A stretch of DNA of 64,000 nucleotides from Calendula officinalis (Eukaryota > Streptophyta > Magnoliopsida > Asterales > Asteraceae). The notes beneath the pieces are model-generated. The model was not told the origin of the DNA, made no database searches, and saw nothing but the letters and a program-made list of their open reading frames with translations. The stretch lies in the NCBI GenBank assembly GCA_963853835.1, contig OY970827.1:75797734-75861733 (forward strand), read 5' to 3'. A program made the position numbers and the translations under genes. Shown one piece after another: positions 46,393 through 59,431 of this stretch (within the stretch, counting starts at the first letter, position 1; every line of letters begins with the position of its first letter).

Positions 46393-46940
46393 ATCGAATT
46401 ACATACTCAAAATTCACGTCTTAAAGAAATCTGGAATGATATATTCAAGATCGATGATCATTATCAGGATAGTCATCTAATAAGTGTTTGATTCGTTTCT
46501 TAAAGATTGTATTGTTTATCAATTTTCCATGTTATTTAATAGAATTCCATGAGATGATAAGATGTTCTCGCACCATGTCATAATAAAGTTCTCATTTCTC
46601 CTTATAGTTTTGTCTCAAATAGAGTTTTCAGTTTTCAAACCTTATGGGTATGGTATGCTATTGCATTTTGGTTATTGGTTGCATTTGCATTTTGGGTGTT
46701 GTTTGCATTTTGGGGTCCGTACATAGGTCACATGGGAGGGGAAGTTTGGGAGTAGGTTGGGGGGGGGGGGGGGGGGGGTAAGTGGGCAGTGGGTTCGGGT
46801 GGTATAGGGTTGGGTGTAGTGTGATGTATAGGCTCGTCATCACAATAGATAGATAAAAAGAGTGTATATGATGTAGTTGGTGATGAGATGCCCGAAAAAG
46901 GGAAGAAACTTCATTGAATTAGGCATGTCGGGTTGTATAA
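46393..46940. other. 3' flank of the protease with a G-run
   Basis: Probable 3' UTR, then low-complexity sequence including a run of 20 G (46759-46778), after tgcattttgg repeats. Confidence 0.5.
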
Positions 46941-47820
46941 ATCCGCATAGTGGTCAAGTCAAGGCATCGATACCCATTGTATTGAGTACTATAATCGATG
47001 AAGATACAAGGAGCACTTCTGGGAGCTAACTTGTTTGATGAGTATTCTGAATATAAGGAAATACACGACAACCAAATACCCGTAAATTCCCATAGTCAGT
47101 CTTTGAGGAAATAATAAATCATAGGGAGATTTGTCTTCAAGAAGTTTGGTTAGTAGTCGATTGATAATATAGGTGGCCGAACCAAATGCATGTGTCCATA
47201 AATTAGCCGGGACATGAGCATTGAACATCTTTGTCAAGCCGATTTCCGTAATGTGCCGATGTTTACATTTCGCTCGTCCATTTTGTGGTGGTGTATATGG
47301 ACAAGAGAAACCATTATGCGTGCCATTCTTGGAGAGAAGGGCACAAACTTGGTTGTTGGTGAACTCGGTACCACCATCGAATTGATATTGTTAAATTTAC
47401 ATGAGAATTGTGTTTGGACAAATGTCACAAACGTCTCAAACGCTTAATAAAAATCCGATTTCGCCTTCGAGGGATAAAACCAAGTAAAACGTGATTATCG
47501 ATAAATATAGCATAAAAACGAAAACCATCTAACAACACAACGGGAGAAGGTCCCCATAAATTACACTGAATCAAATCTAAAACATGCAAAGAACGTTTAG
47601 GATTAATGTCAAAAGGTAAATGTTTGCTTTTCAAAATTGACAAGAAGAATAGAAATGCGGGGTTTTTAAGAGCGAATTTACCGTTAAACACCCCAATTTA
47701 TTTAAACAAGAAATAATGTCACACGTATAAGCCATTTCTGCGTTTGCCTTGAGCGAGTGTCTCCTTGGAGTGGCATTTCTGAATATAAAACATAGGATCA
47801 GAAAATAAAACGTCAACATA
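46940..47820 (-). pseudogene. copia integrase fossil
   Basis: Minus-strand pieces resemble the copia integrase: LDLIQCNLWGPSP and FYAIFIDN (47690-47500, normally CDLWGP and FIDD). A shifted piece TFVQTQFSCKFN follows (47430-47390), and then NAHVPANLWTHAF and ATYIINRL (47235-47150). Stops and frame changes separate them. It is unrelated in detail to the 27-33 kb element, so it is a second, older insertion. Confidence 0.7.
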
Positions 47821-49463
47821 ATTATGTTGTGTTAATCTTCCAACAGAAAGTAGATTTTTTGTTAATTTTGGAATCATTTTAACATGCAACTATTTTATTA
47901 CCAAATTAAAAACATCATTATACAATGCGAAAATGAAATATTCTTTGTTAGGTCAATCAAATTAACAACATATTAGTTACGTCTCTTGTGGGACAAAGGT
48001 CCTCATCTACTATAACACTTTAAGATGGTTTCACTTTGTAAATGAAAGAGTTTATTGTATTTCAAAACGAATACATATTGATTTTATATGCTAAATATAT
48101 AGAAACTATACATATTTTTCCGGGTTTCATGGATTGTACCTCATGTACAAAACAATGTTAGCTTTTCATAATCCTGTCTCTAATCCAGTTTGGCCCCGAC
48201 GTGGTTGAATATCGGGACCAAACCGGAACTTTAATAGTTCAGGGTACTAGAGGACCTAGTTAGCTAAGTTAAGGGTACTAAAATGTATTTTGACCTATTA
48301 AAAATCACTCTTTTTTATCGGAGGGAGACATCATAATTGTAAAAGTGAGGTGATTTATGTACCACAACTTTTATTTCATACAGATAACTATACCAAACAA
48401 CAATTGCTATGATTGAAATAAAAATTGTGGTAAATAAATCACCTCTCTTGTGAAAATGTTGCGTACAAATTCCCTTTATCAAGGTGCTACAAAGCGTAAG
48501 ATCGAGATTCGACGCATCAAAGTTAACTATTTTTAATCACTAGTGCAAGCATTACATACTCAACATCAGAGATAAAAACAAGATCTAACATGTCCGAAGA
48601 GTATAAACATATACGACTAAATAACACTTATCCCAATTAAAATTACAAATAAATAAATGATACCAATAAAAGCTAGCTGCCGGCAAGCATCCCCGAAGTA
48701 CTAATCAACAAATACTAATGATTGGTCTATCCAAAGTATAGATGCGAAATATGGAAAATTTTGGACTTTTATGTTGGAAATGTGACATATATATGAGGAA
48801 ATCATCGTCTGTTAGCATAAACCACCTTACGGCTGACAACTTTAATTGTAAATCAAATCCAGGTCATATAATTCTGTCTTATACATTTAACGTATATAAT
48901 TTTTCATATGAAACCGAGTTAAATATGTCGTTTTGGTTATATTTTTACTCTAAGAGAACAAGATACGTGTTAAGAAATGTTAAACAACTCATGTTAAAGG
49001 TATTTTACCCACCTTAAAACTATTCTCTCTCATTTAACATTCCATGCGACTAAAATGAGTGTCATCTAACAAAAATAAGAGTTTAAGGTAAACCGATACA
49101 TTGTGTAGTAAGATTTTGGAAGTTAAATGCATTAGAAAATAAATTTTAAAGTATGATACATACAATAATAAAATATGTATAGTTTGATACATGTAGGTGT
49201 AATCTGCTCTACAAGCTAGGAAACAAATCAAACAAGTCAAAAGTTACCGAAAATCTATTTTAATTCATATAATCTCCTAAAACATTTTATTCGTATAATA
49301 CTTGACACATTATTTATTAATATATGAAAATTGGAAATTCTGGACAAAACATCTCCTGGCAACCCAACATAAGTTGTTCTAACCCATACACAATGTCATA
49401 TATGTCATATAAATACCTAGAAACTTTAGTTGTGCATCTTGGTGGAAAAGTTGATACCAAAAG
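47821..49463. other. Intergenic region before the ABCB gene
   Basis: Contains a solitary foldback arm (48213-48297) of the REF6 intron-6 family. A small foldback at about 48345-48475 (gaggtgatttatgtaccaca with its complement tgtggtaaataaatcacctc) has a relative at about 52785-52912. No gene supported; the open frame at 48742-49017 is featureless. Confidence 0.45.
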
Positions 49464-52400
49464 ATGGAAAAAGATGACCAGGAAATGAAGGAAATAAACG
49501 GGTCAACGGGCAAGCCCGAAAAGGATGAGAAAGAGAAATCGCCTCCCGGATTATTATGGATGTTATTCAAACACGCAGATTATACGGATTTAATGTTAAT
49601 GGCATTAGGGACATGTGGTTGTTTTGTCGACGGGTTAAGTGTATCGGTTATGATGTTGGTTTTGAGTCATTTGATGAACGGTTATGCTTCTGTATCTTCT
49701 TTAACTTCTGAAGACGTGAATCAGGTTAGTTTCGTTATTTTTCAATTTTTATTTTATGTTTTATATAAAAAATTAAAGACCATAAGTACTAGGGGTGCCC
49801 AAAGGGTTAACCCGACCTGAATTCGATTATGCTAGTCGGGTCAGTTGTATTCAGGTCTTATGTTGATATCGAGTTTTTTAAATCGACCTAACCAACCCTA
49901 TTCCTTATAGGGTTGGGTATCGGGATTGTATACATTTATCAGGTTTCAGGTTGACCTGTTTATACCCGATTGAATTTAAAAAAAAGAACTTTATAATTTA
50001 AGATTTTTTTACCATTAAGTTAATGAATTAGCACATTAATAACTATAAATCATACAGCCAGAACAAATTACAATTTTAAGTGTTAAATCAAAACCCATAA
50101 ACTTAAATATATTAGATATTTTTCATTTTTATTTAAAAATCCAAACGTAGGTGTGACCCGATCAACCCGAGCGGGTCAACCCGACCAACCTGAATCTGAC
50201 AAACCCAATTTCAATTCCTTATGAGGTCATGTTTAGGGTTAGGATTTTTTTACCTCAAACCCGACGTCTGACCGATAAAATCTCTAACCCGACCCAACAT
50301 CTGGATAAGAGTAACTATATATAAGTTTGTTATGCAGTATGCTCTTGCCTTTGTGTATATTGCTATTGTTATGGGTGGAGGTGCTTTTTTAGGTAAGTTA
50401 TATAATGTTCTTCATGTGGGTATTGAATTAATTCGATTTATTTTATGAATGATCATAATATTACATTTGATTATAATCCCTCTAGGTTAGCGGGTTGGGT
50501 TGGGTAACTGACAAAACCACACTTGGGTAAAAAACGTTGACCCAAAATTGGTTTTTGTGTAAATATGTTAATTATTCATACATTGTCAAATGTTATTAGA
50601 AGAATCATATTATTTCCATATTAAACTTATTTTTTGAATAAAAAATGATTTAAAAGGTTTTACCCATTATAAACACATCTGACCCATATGAAATAAAATT
50701 GGTAGAACATGACCCGGTTACCCAAATCAACCTTTTTATAAGTAAATGGGTTGAAATTGTCATATAAGCAAAGATAATGCTATATATATATATATATTTT
50801 TTTTGTTGTAAAAAGCTTAGAATACAATTCTCATTGAAAACCATATATTGACTTATAACAGAAGGATTTTGTTGGGGTCGTACCGGAGAAAGACAAACAT
50901 CTCGCATACGTACCAAATATCTAAAAGCGATATTACGCCAACAAGTAGGGTACTTTGACACCACACTTGAAGCATCTCGTGTAACTACAAGTATCTCGAT
51001 CGATACACTTAATATACAAGGAGTCTTGAGTGAAAAGGTGAATTTCAACATGTTTTACTTCAAAGGGTCAATTTGAGTTATGTTTCATCTTTAAACGGTC
51101 CATGGGAAGATAAAAATAGGTCTAATAGACAGGGGTATCTTTGAGGAGGTGTGGCGGCCCACTTTTAGAGGGGCCCAATTTTTTTTAAAAAAAAAAACAC
51201 ATCTTTTATACTTCCTCCGTATCAAAATAAGTGACACACTTTCCATTTTGGGGTGTACCAAAATAAGTGACACACTTTGAAAACTTTCCTTATTTGGTAA
51301 AAATAGTAGGACCCATACCCACTAACTATCTACTTTAATAAAGTGAAATTACCCTTATACCCTTACTTTTACTTTTAAAACTCATTAATATCATTTTATT
51401 CAAGAAAAGTGGGACCTATTCTCTACTAACTATGTATGTTAATCTATTTTATCTATACTTTAATCTTTTACCTCAAAAAGCGTGTAAGCTAATTTGTGTC
51501 ACTTATTTTGATACGGAGGAAGTATGTAAATCTTAAAGTTTTAAGTCAACTTAATAATTTAATAAAAAAATTTAAAAAGTTCAGTTTTTTATACATATTT
51601 TGTATTTAGGGTGTCTATTTTCGTCTATTAGCACAAGATCTTCAGAATTTATGGGACACCCGTGTTAATAGACTAAGCATGTCATAAGGTATATTGTATT
51701 GCTAAACTACATAGCAGTGTATCCAATTATACATGTTATTTTATTATATGTATGATACTTCACAACATGGCATTTGATGTACTAAACTTCTAAAACCTAT
51801 TAGTGTAAAACCATTCAAATTGATATATAGGTTTTTAAAACTTCAATATGTCACAAAGTAAAAACTTGTTATTCATTTTAAATCCACGTGGCAGATTCTT
51901 GTGCTACCTAAGCAAAATACATGTTTTAGATAAAAGGTAATGTAAAATATAATTAAATTTGGAAGTTTGATACGTACAACACATAATAATCAAACGTGTA
52001 TAGCTTGATACACTAGAATGTACTTTTTCATGTTTTTATTGCGTACAACTTTTTAAATTGTTGTATTCAAAAACTTAGATGATCGTTGTAACAATATAGT
52101 TTTTGTAATTATAATTAAAAGACGGAATTTGTATAACAAAAAAATCAAAGAAGTGTTTCGGACCAACCCAGACCGACCCATAAATAAATAGTACTACTCA
52201 TTTGACCCGAACCACTCTCCATTTCTCCACTTTCTAAAAAATCTTCAACATGATTATTTCATAACCTAACTTTTATCTCAATACATACAACATTATATAC
52301 AGATACCAAATTTCATCACAAACATATGGATGTTCATAGCAGCCGAAATAACGGGTCTATACCTATGTTGGCAATTAGCTATCGTGGCGGTCCCAACAAT

Positions 52401-55400
52401 GTTTCTACTAATCCTACCAGGGTCCGTTTACGGAATTCGTCTATCTAAAAACGAAGAAAAATTACAAGAAGCTTATACGGTTGCTAACGGGATAGTAGAG
52501 CAAGCTTTATCATCAATAAAAACAGTTCATTCTTATGTTGGCGAGGAAAAAATGGTGAAGCGGTTTTCGAATGCATTGGGGCCCACGTTGACTCTCGGGG
52601 TCAAACAAGGTCAACTTAAGGGGATGGTGTTTGGTAGTGTTGGAATCATATATGCTATTTGGGCTCTTTTGAGTTGGTATGGAAGTGTTTTGGTTATTGA
52701 TAAGGGAATCAAAGGTGGTGATATTTTGAGTGCTGGTGTTTGTGTTGTCTATGGAGGATTGTAAGTATAAAAAAAAGTTTCTAATTTACATACCATAAAT
52801 TTTACCTCATATATCATATTGTGCAAGTTTAAGAACAAACTGTATAATTATATCAAATAACAATTATGGTGATCGAAGTAAAAGTGATAGTATGTAAATC
52901 ACCTCGTGTGAAAAAATAACTTAATATATAATTAGTGGGCCAAATATGATTAAAAAAGATCTAGTTTCAACAAAAATTTAAGGGGTTTTTTAAATATGTT
53001 GTGCTTTTGTAGAAAATTTAAAAAAAAAAAAAATCCTTTATGCATAAAACATTTACAAAATTGAAAGAAAAGAAATAATCATAGGTAAAAAGAGAACTTT
53101 CAACTATTTGACTCATGGAATTTATTTGGCTTGTTTTCTATTTAACCAATTCTATTATTTTCGTGCATTTTAGCTATTAGAAATATAACATAACCTAGAT
53201 TGACTCATTTATAAGTAAATGGATCAAAATTTGAACATATTTTTCTGTCTATTTATACAACTTTTGTAGTGGCCTCGGGAGTTCTTTCATGAACATCAAA
53301 TACTTCACCGAAGCAAGTATTTCATCAGCCTTCATTAGCGAAATGATGGATAGAATCCCAACCATTGATTCCGAAGATCAACACGGTACAGTTCTATCCA
53401 CGGTCAAAGGTAATTTGGAGTTCAAAAACGTTGACTTTGCATACCCATCAAGACCCGAAAATTTGGTCCTCAAAAAATTCAACCTAAAAGTGAAATCCGG
53501 CCAAACCGTCGGATTAGTCGGTCAAAGTGGGTCGGGTAAGTCAACGGTCATTAACCTCCTTGAAAGATTCTATGATCCCCTTGAGGGAGAGATATTGTTG
53601 GATGACATCACAATGACGTCACTTCAGTTAAATTGGTTAAGATTACAAATGGGGTTGGTTAGTCAGGAGCCTATACTTTTTGCAACCTCAATTAGAGAAA
53701 ATATATTGTTTGGTAAAGAAGATGCTACAAATGAAGAGATTTTTGAGGCAGCCAAAAGAGCAAATGCACATGATTTTATCACACAACTGCCAAACGGTTA
53801 TGAGACAATGGTAAGTACCAACTAATATCCTTGCAAACTAGCAACGGGTCAGAAACGGGACCGGGTTTTGTTGACCCGCGAACATTTTTTTTCATGTTTA
53901 AAAGCAAAATATTAAATAAATGGTAAATTAAAAAACCGAACAATGGTTTGGTCCTGCCGAAACTATTTACGGAAATGGTCCGTACTTAACTTGGATGACA
54001 GACCAAAATTGCAAGCAAACAGTGAAAATAGGGACCATTTCCGTAAATACTCTCAAGGTCAGACAATTTTGTAATCTAAACCTTCAAATAAAACAACTAA
54101 AAAAGTTGTGTGTATTGAAAATTTACGTTAAAAATGACTTTCAATCCATTTCCACTGATTCAACATTCTCTCTATTTAGTTAGTTTTTTTATTTGACCAC
54201 TGAAAAACTTTTAATGACTAGGGAGGGGTGTTTAAAAATATCAAAAAAATCAGGTTTCTGAAAAAGTATCAGATAACTGAAACCCGGGTATTCGAAAATC
54301 GAGTACCAGATCTGGATAGTGTTTTCAAGATTTTCGGTTATCCGATACCCGAGAAATTATCCGAAATATAAAAATATCCGAAATATCCTAATATATTCGG
54401 AAAAATATCCGAAATATTTGAAAAGTACCTAAAAATTTCCGAAAAATATTTGAATATTATGTTTTTTTCGGATACCAAATTCGGATAGTAAAATCACTAT
54501 CCGAAAATCTAGATACCCGAAATTACCCCATCCTAAAAACATGTAACATTAATTTATCTTCTACTTTCTTTAGGTGGGAGAATTAGGAACTCAAATGTCC
54601 GGAGGTCAAAAGCAACGAATTTCCATTGCACGGGCCCTACTTAGAGAACCAAAAATATTGCTACTCGATGAAGCCACAAGTTCATTAGACTCACATTCTG
54701 AAAAGGTAGTCCAAGAGGCTTTAACCCAAGCTTCAAAAGGAAGAACAACGATAATCGTTGCACATCGTTTATCCACACTTCGTGATGCGGATTTCATCGT
54801 TGTTATTCAATCGGGGGAAATAATCGAGTCGGGTTCACATGAACAACTAATTGGGAACACGGGTGGCCCGTATTCAGCCATGGTCCACTTACAAAAGAGA
54901 TCGGTGGTTGTCGATGGAAAAAGTTTGTCACCATCTCAAGAAACCGAAATTAAAACTACAGGTGAGTAGAAACAAAGTTGTTAACCGAATTGACCGAACC
55001 ATAACAGAAACTTACAGTTCGCTTTATGGCAAGGATCAAGTAAAATCAAAAGCGTTCTTAACTTAAAAGTTGTAGGGAGGATTATATGCTCACCATGTCT
55101 TCTTTTTTTTTTTACTTCCTGCGTTTCAAAATAAATGATACACTTTTCAATTCGGAGGGTTTCAAAATAAACGATAAACTTTATAAACTTGTGTTATTTG
55201 GTAAAAAGTAATGCGGTCCACAACCACTAAATATCTCATTTAATATATTAAAATAACTCATTTACCTTTAGTTTTACCTTTAAACTCATTTTAATCAAAA
55301 TGTGTTGGGTTTATCTCCCACTAACTATCTAATTTAATCAAATTTAACCATTATTATAATTTTTGCCTAAAAAAAAAAAAAAAAAACCCAAATATATTAC

Positions 55401-58400
55401 TTATTTTAAAACGGAGGAAGTAATTATTAACCGAAATTTTTGTTATGGTTTGCTTTTCGGTCATAACCGACCATACTCACTCCTAACTAACACATTGGTT
55501 GATGATGTAGATATGACTACAGAGGAAACAAGATTGATAGTAACTAATTACCGTATCGAAGAATCGACGAATCAAAATGTAGAAGAAGAAGAAGATGTCC
55601 GGCCATCATGGCGACACCTAATCCAGATGACCCGACCCGAATGGAAATCGGTCTTAATGGGTTGTGTAGGTGCGCTACTTAACGGGTTAATCCAACCGAT
55701 GCTCGCTTATGCTCAGGGTGCGATGCTATCTATGTTCTTTCTCAAGGACCATAACGAAATCCGATATCAAACAAGAATCTTATGTTTTGGTTTTGTAGCC
55801 ATTGCATTCTTGGCTTTCATCTTTAGTGTGATTCAACATTACTATTTCGGGATTATGGGAGAGAATTTAACAAAAAGGGTACGAGAAGTTGTTTTCGCAA
55901 AGATTATGACTTTTGAAACCGAGTGGTTTGACCAAGAAAACAACAATACCGGATCGTTATGTTCGAGACTCGCTACCGACACAGTCATGGTACGAAACCT
56001 AGTAGCCGATCGTTTGGCGTTTTTTGCACAAACAATCTCGGCTTCACTTTCGGCAGTTATTTTAAGTATGATTTTATCTTGGAGACTAGCTCTTGTTGCT
56101 ATCTCGTTACAACTAGTAATCATTGTTAGTTTCTACCTAAAATCGTTAATAACAACAAATCCGCAAAACAAATGTAGCGAAATAGCAAGTGAAGCGGTCA
56201 ATAACCATAGAACGATTACCGCGTATCACTCGCACGGGCCCGTTATGAGGCTATTTGAAGACGCACAAAAGGACCCGAAAACGGAGAGCAACAAGCAACA
56301 TTGGTATGGAGGGTTGGCTTTATTTGCTAGACCATTTTTAACAAATATTAATATTGCAATTTTGTATTGGTATGGTGGAAAGTTACTATACCAAGGGAAT
56401 ATCACATACAAACACCTTTTTCAAACATTTTACATAGTGGTATCCGCCGGAATGATAATTGCCGAAACCGGAAGTATGACCGGAGACTTATCGTTAGGGA
56501 AAAACGCTTTAAAATCATTATTCACGATTTTAAAACGCGAAAGCAAGATGTTTATTCCAAATCGGGCCATCATTAGCCCGATGAAGATCAACGGGCGTAT
56601 AGAGATGAAAGAAGTGGATTTCTTTTATTCGAGTAGACCGACAAAGATGGCAATCAAGGGTTTAAGTTTTAGGGTTGAACCCGGAGAGATTGTTGCACTT
56701 GTGGGTACAAGCGGGTCAGGAAAGTCAACTATTATCGGGCTGATCCAACGGTTTTATCGCCCGTGTAAAGGGTTGGTTGAAGTTGATGGTGTAGATATCG
56801 GGTCTTATGATTTGAGAGCATTAAGATCGTGTATCGCATGGGTTAGTCAAGAGCCTACGCTATTTGCGGAAACAATTAAAGAAAATATTGCTTATGGGAA
56901 AGAGAATGCAACCGAAGCTGAGATTGTTGAAGCAGCAAGTCTTGCTAATATCCATGAATTCATAAGGTTTGATTTTGAAAAGCTCACTCTATATCTATAT
57001 TTTATCTTTAACTAACAATTTAATTTAAATTACTATTCTAATTTCCAAAAGTAACTAAGCAGTTGAGTAGGGATGCCAATTCCTGACCCGATCTGAAAAC
57101 GATACAAAAATAAATAGGTTAGAGTTGAGGCAAATAAATTTCGGGTCAGTTTTGGTCAACTCAACTAACCAGTTTATTAAACGGGTTAGGTTCGGGTTAA
57201 TGATACTTTTAAATGGGTCGACCTGCCAACCCGATTAATTACTGAAACATTGTAACACAAATATATTTATATTTTAGTAATTTATAAATATATTTGAAAA
57301 AAAATAATTTAGTAAGTTCTGCATACACATTTAAACAGTCGAGTCGAGCTGTTTGACCCATTCGACCCATTTAAACCGATAATTTGTTTAACATGTTTAA
57401 TTACACGGGTTATATGGACTGTGTTCAGGTTGGAAGTAAACGGGTGAGGGTGGAGATATGTTTCCATAAAGATGTCGATTTCAAATTGAATGTTTTTAAC
57501 TCATCAACCCGCCAACCTGGACCCGACCTGAATTTCCGTCCCTACAAAGATACAATAGAGGCCACCTAAATATTTAATTTTTTTCATTAAGAGCACTCAT
57601 CTATTAAGGGTATGTTTGGGAAAACTTATTAACGGGGCTTATGAGCTTATTAGCTTATTAAGCTCAAATAAGCATGCAAGTTTGAGCTTAATAAGCTCGT
57701 AAGCCCGTTAATAAGCTTACCCAATGCCCAAGACTTACGTATATGCCACCCGAAGATATATTTTCTGTCATTTATACCAATTTGGACGACCCCAACTTAT
57801 ATAAAAAGACCATATTATCTGTGATAAGTTGTTAGCATAAAAGCTTAATAGCGTCATCATCTGTTATTTTTTTGTCGAAATTGATATAAATGACACAAGA
57901 TATATTTGGTTGACCCAAATGAATATGTCAACAAACGGGTAGTCTTGATGAACAAAGTTAAATACTTGAGTAGCCTTCACATACATTATTATTTTCTATG
58001 TAATCTTATTTATGCTTAAGTGATCATCTATTATATTCAGTTTCAAAAACATAACTACTATCAAATAACTGCCAACTCTATACATTTTCATAAAACAGTT
58101 CAATGAAAGATGGCTATGATACTTATTGTGGTGAAAGAGGTGTGCAATTATCGGGTGGACAAAAGCAAAGAATCGCGATTGCTCGAGCAATCTTGAAAAA
58201 TCCCGCAATTTTACTTCTTGATGAAGCAACAAGTGCCTTAGACCTCAGATCAGAGGCTTTAGTCCAAGATGCTTTAGAGAAAACTATGGTTGATAGAACA
58301 TGTGTCATTGTAGCTCATCGATTATCTACAATTAAAAGATCGAATAAAATATTAGTGATCGATAATGGTAGGGTTATCGAAGAGGGTTCTCATGATGAAT

Positions 58401-58477
58401 TGTTAGCCAAAGGAAAAGAGGGTGCGTACTTTTCGCTTTTTAATCTTCAACAACAAGCTTCCATAAGTAGGGATTAG
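49464..58477 (+). CDS. Full-size ABCB transporter (ABCB15/MDR-like)
   Basis: Eight exons (49464-49724, 50338-50392, 50862-51037, 52303-52760, 53270-53810, 54574-54961, 55511-56966, 58099-58477) join in frame to 1237 aa, the family's usual length. It is a plasma-membrane ATP-driven pump with TMD1-NBD1-TMD2-NBD2. NBD1 has Walker A VGQSGSGKST, Q-loop SQEPILFA, signature MSGGQKQR, Walker B ILLLDEATSSLD and switch AHRLST. NBD2 has VGTSGSGKST, SQEPTLFA, LSGGQKQR, ILLLDEATSALD and AHRLST. All ATPase motifs are intact in both halves. The best resemblance is to the ABCB15/16/17/18/22 group, some of which have been tied to auxin transport; the substrate cannot be read from the sequence. Most introns contain transposon pieces. 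The linker between halves is acidic (EEEEDVRPSW). Confidence 0.92.
49790..50304. mobile_element. CCCGACC-word hAT-type element in ABCB intron 1
   Basis: Left end taggggtgcccaaaggg. Interior gggttaacccgacctgaa and tatgctagtcgggtcag, as in 23813-24362. The right end is degenerate near acccaacatctgg, and no clean duplication is seen. Confidence 0.55.
51211..51522. mobile_element. Stowaway-type MITE in ABCB intron 3
   Basis: 312 bp; cttcctccgtatcaaaataa and ttattttgatacggaggaag are perfect inverted ends, flanked by TA on each side. Confidence 0.85.
53960..54050. repeat. Small foldback in ABCB intron 5
   Basis: The sequence atttacggaaatggtcc (about 53966) is complementary to ggaccatttccgtaaat (about 54033), with a loop of about 50 bases. 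It resembles the tggtcc-rich foldback in REF6 intron 4. Confidence 0.55.
54219..54535. mobile_element. ATATCCGAAA-word element in ABCB intron 5
   Basis: Ends tagggaggggtgttta and taccccatccta; interior of reiterated tatccgaaa/ttcggatat words. hAT-like termini but no convincing target duplication. Confidence 0.5.
55115..55420. mobile_element. Stowaway-type MITE in ABCB intron 6
   Basis: 306 bp; cttcctgcgtttcaaaataa and ttattttaaaacggaggaag ends with TA on each side. It lies just before exon 7. Confidence 0.85.
57068..57544. mobile_element. CCCGACC-word TIR element in ABCB intron 7
   Basis: Ends tagggatgccaattcctga and gaatttccgtcccta; interior aacgggttaggttcggg and cgacccatttaaacc words. Flanking 8-mers do not match. 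Confidence 0.55.
57606..57730. mobile_element. Hairpin MITE in ABCB intron 7
   Basis: 125 bp, nearly all palindromic: aacttattaacggggcttat and gagcttattagcttattaag pair with gcttaataagctcgtaagcc and cgttaataagctt. Ends agggtatgtttggg and cccaatgccc. Confidence 0.7.
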
Positions 58478-58701
58478 CTTTTGTTGCAATAATAAAAGGG
58501 CTAAGTTGACATAATAGTATCGAACCAATCGTGTATTGTAATTGTATGTAACGTACTTTTAAATTGTCTTACGTGTTTAATAAACATCCAATTCTTTCGT
58601 GTGTATGTTATCGTACATCTTATAACATGTAAACCGATGATCTGACCTCCTATAACTAGTTACTTTAAAGTTTATCACAAACATAACAATGTCTATAAGT
58701 A

Positions 58702-59252
58702 GAGGCGATTATGTGGCTGTTATTAACTAAAAATCCAAATGCTTAACCGAAAACTTCGGTCTTTAAGAATTACAAAACCTTTTGTTTCGGTTTTTTGGGT
58801 TTCCGTCTTTCGGTATTTCTCAATAAATCAGTTCGGTTTCAGTTTATTTTTCGGTTTTTTAAAAATTTACTAATTTGTTAAGTTAAAAGTTATGATCTAA
58901 ACTTCCAAATTTTTACTCATTTCCTCTATAAAAAAACAAACAAATAGTTAAATATTCTACATTTATACAATTACAGGACCTAGAAAATATATATGTTTTC
59001 ACATGCGTGAAAACGTTCAAATGATAATACTCAGTTTTTAATAGTTAAGAATCATATATTTATAAACATCTGAATATTTTTACAAAATTTTGGAAAAATA
59101 TATGGCAGGGTGGTTTTATTGTTTCGGTTTTACGTATGCACCCGAAAACCACCACAAATATTCAATTTTTCCAAAAATCAAAACCGCTCACATTGGTTTT
59201 TCAAATGGTTTGGTTTTTTCGGTGCGGTTTGGTTTTTGTGCTCATCCCTATT
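58702..59252. mobile_element. AACCGAAA-word element, copy 2 (reverse)
   Basis: Reverse-complement relative of 22362-22862. It shares taactaaaaatcc, gtatgcacccgaaaacc and tttttccaaaaatcaaaacc, and ends tgctcatcccta. The left terminus is degraded. It lies in the gap after the ABCB gene, which holds nothing else. Confidence 0.6.
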
Positions 59253-59346
59253 TGTAATTTGTAAGTACATTATATAGGATAGCAGTAAGGTTGCGTTTGG
59301 TATGGTCCAAAGGGGAGAAAAGAGTTGAAAATTAGTAAAAAAGGAA

Positions 59347-59431
59347 TGGGGTGAGAGAGGCTCGAACTCTCGACCTCAGGATCACTCTTAAGCTATGAGA
59401 CCTACGCGCTAGCCAACTGCGCCACCACCCC
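59347..59431 (-). tRNA. tRNA-Met(CAU), elongator, with intron
   Basis: The minus strand begins GGGGTGGTGGCGCAGTTGG and ends CTCTCACCCCA. The acceptor stem GGGGTGG pairs with the CTCACCCC end. The A box (TGGCGCAGTTGG) and B box (GAGTTCGAGCC) are intact. The anticodon CAT sits in GTCTCATA and is followed by about 12 intron bases (gcttaagagtga). In plants, nuclear tRNA-Met(CAU) and tRNA-Tyr genes carry such introns. A T6 terminator follows about five bases downstream (59336-59341 on the plus strand as A6). Confidence 0.95.

Noticed and set aside
46741..46780. Poly-G run as a possible quadruplex regulatory site
   Set aside because: A single run of 20 G is also a typical place for sequencing slippage, and its length is unreliable.
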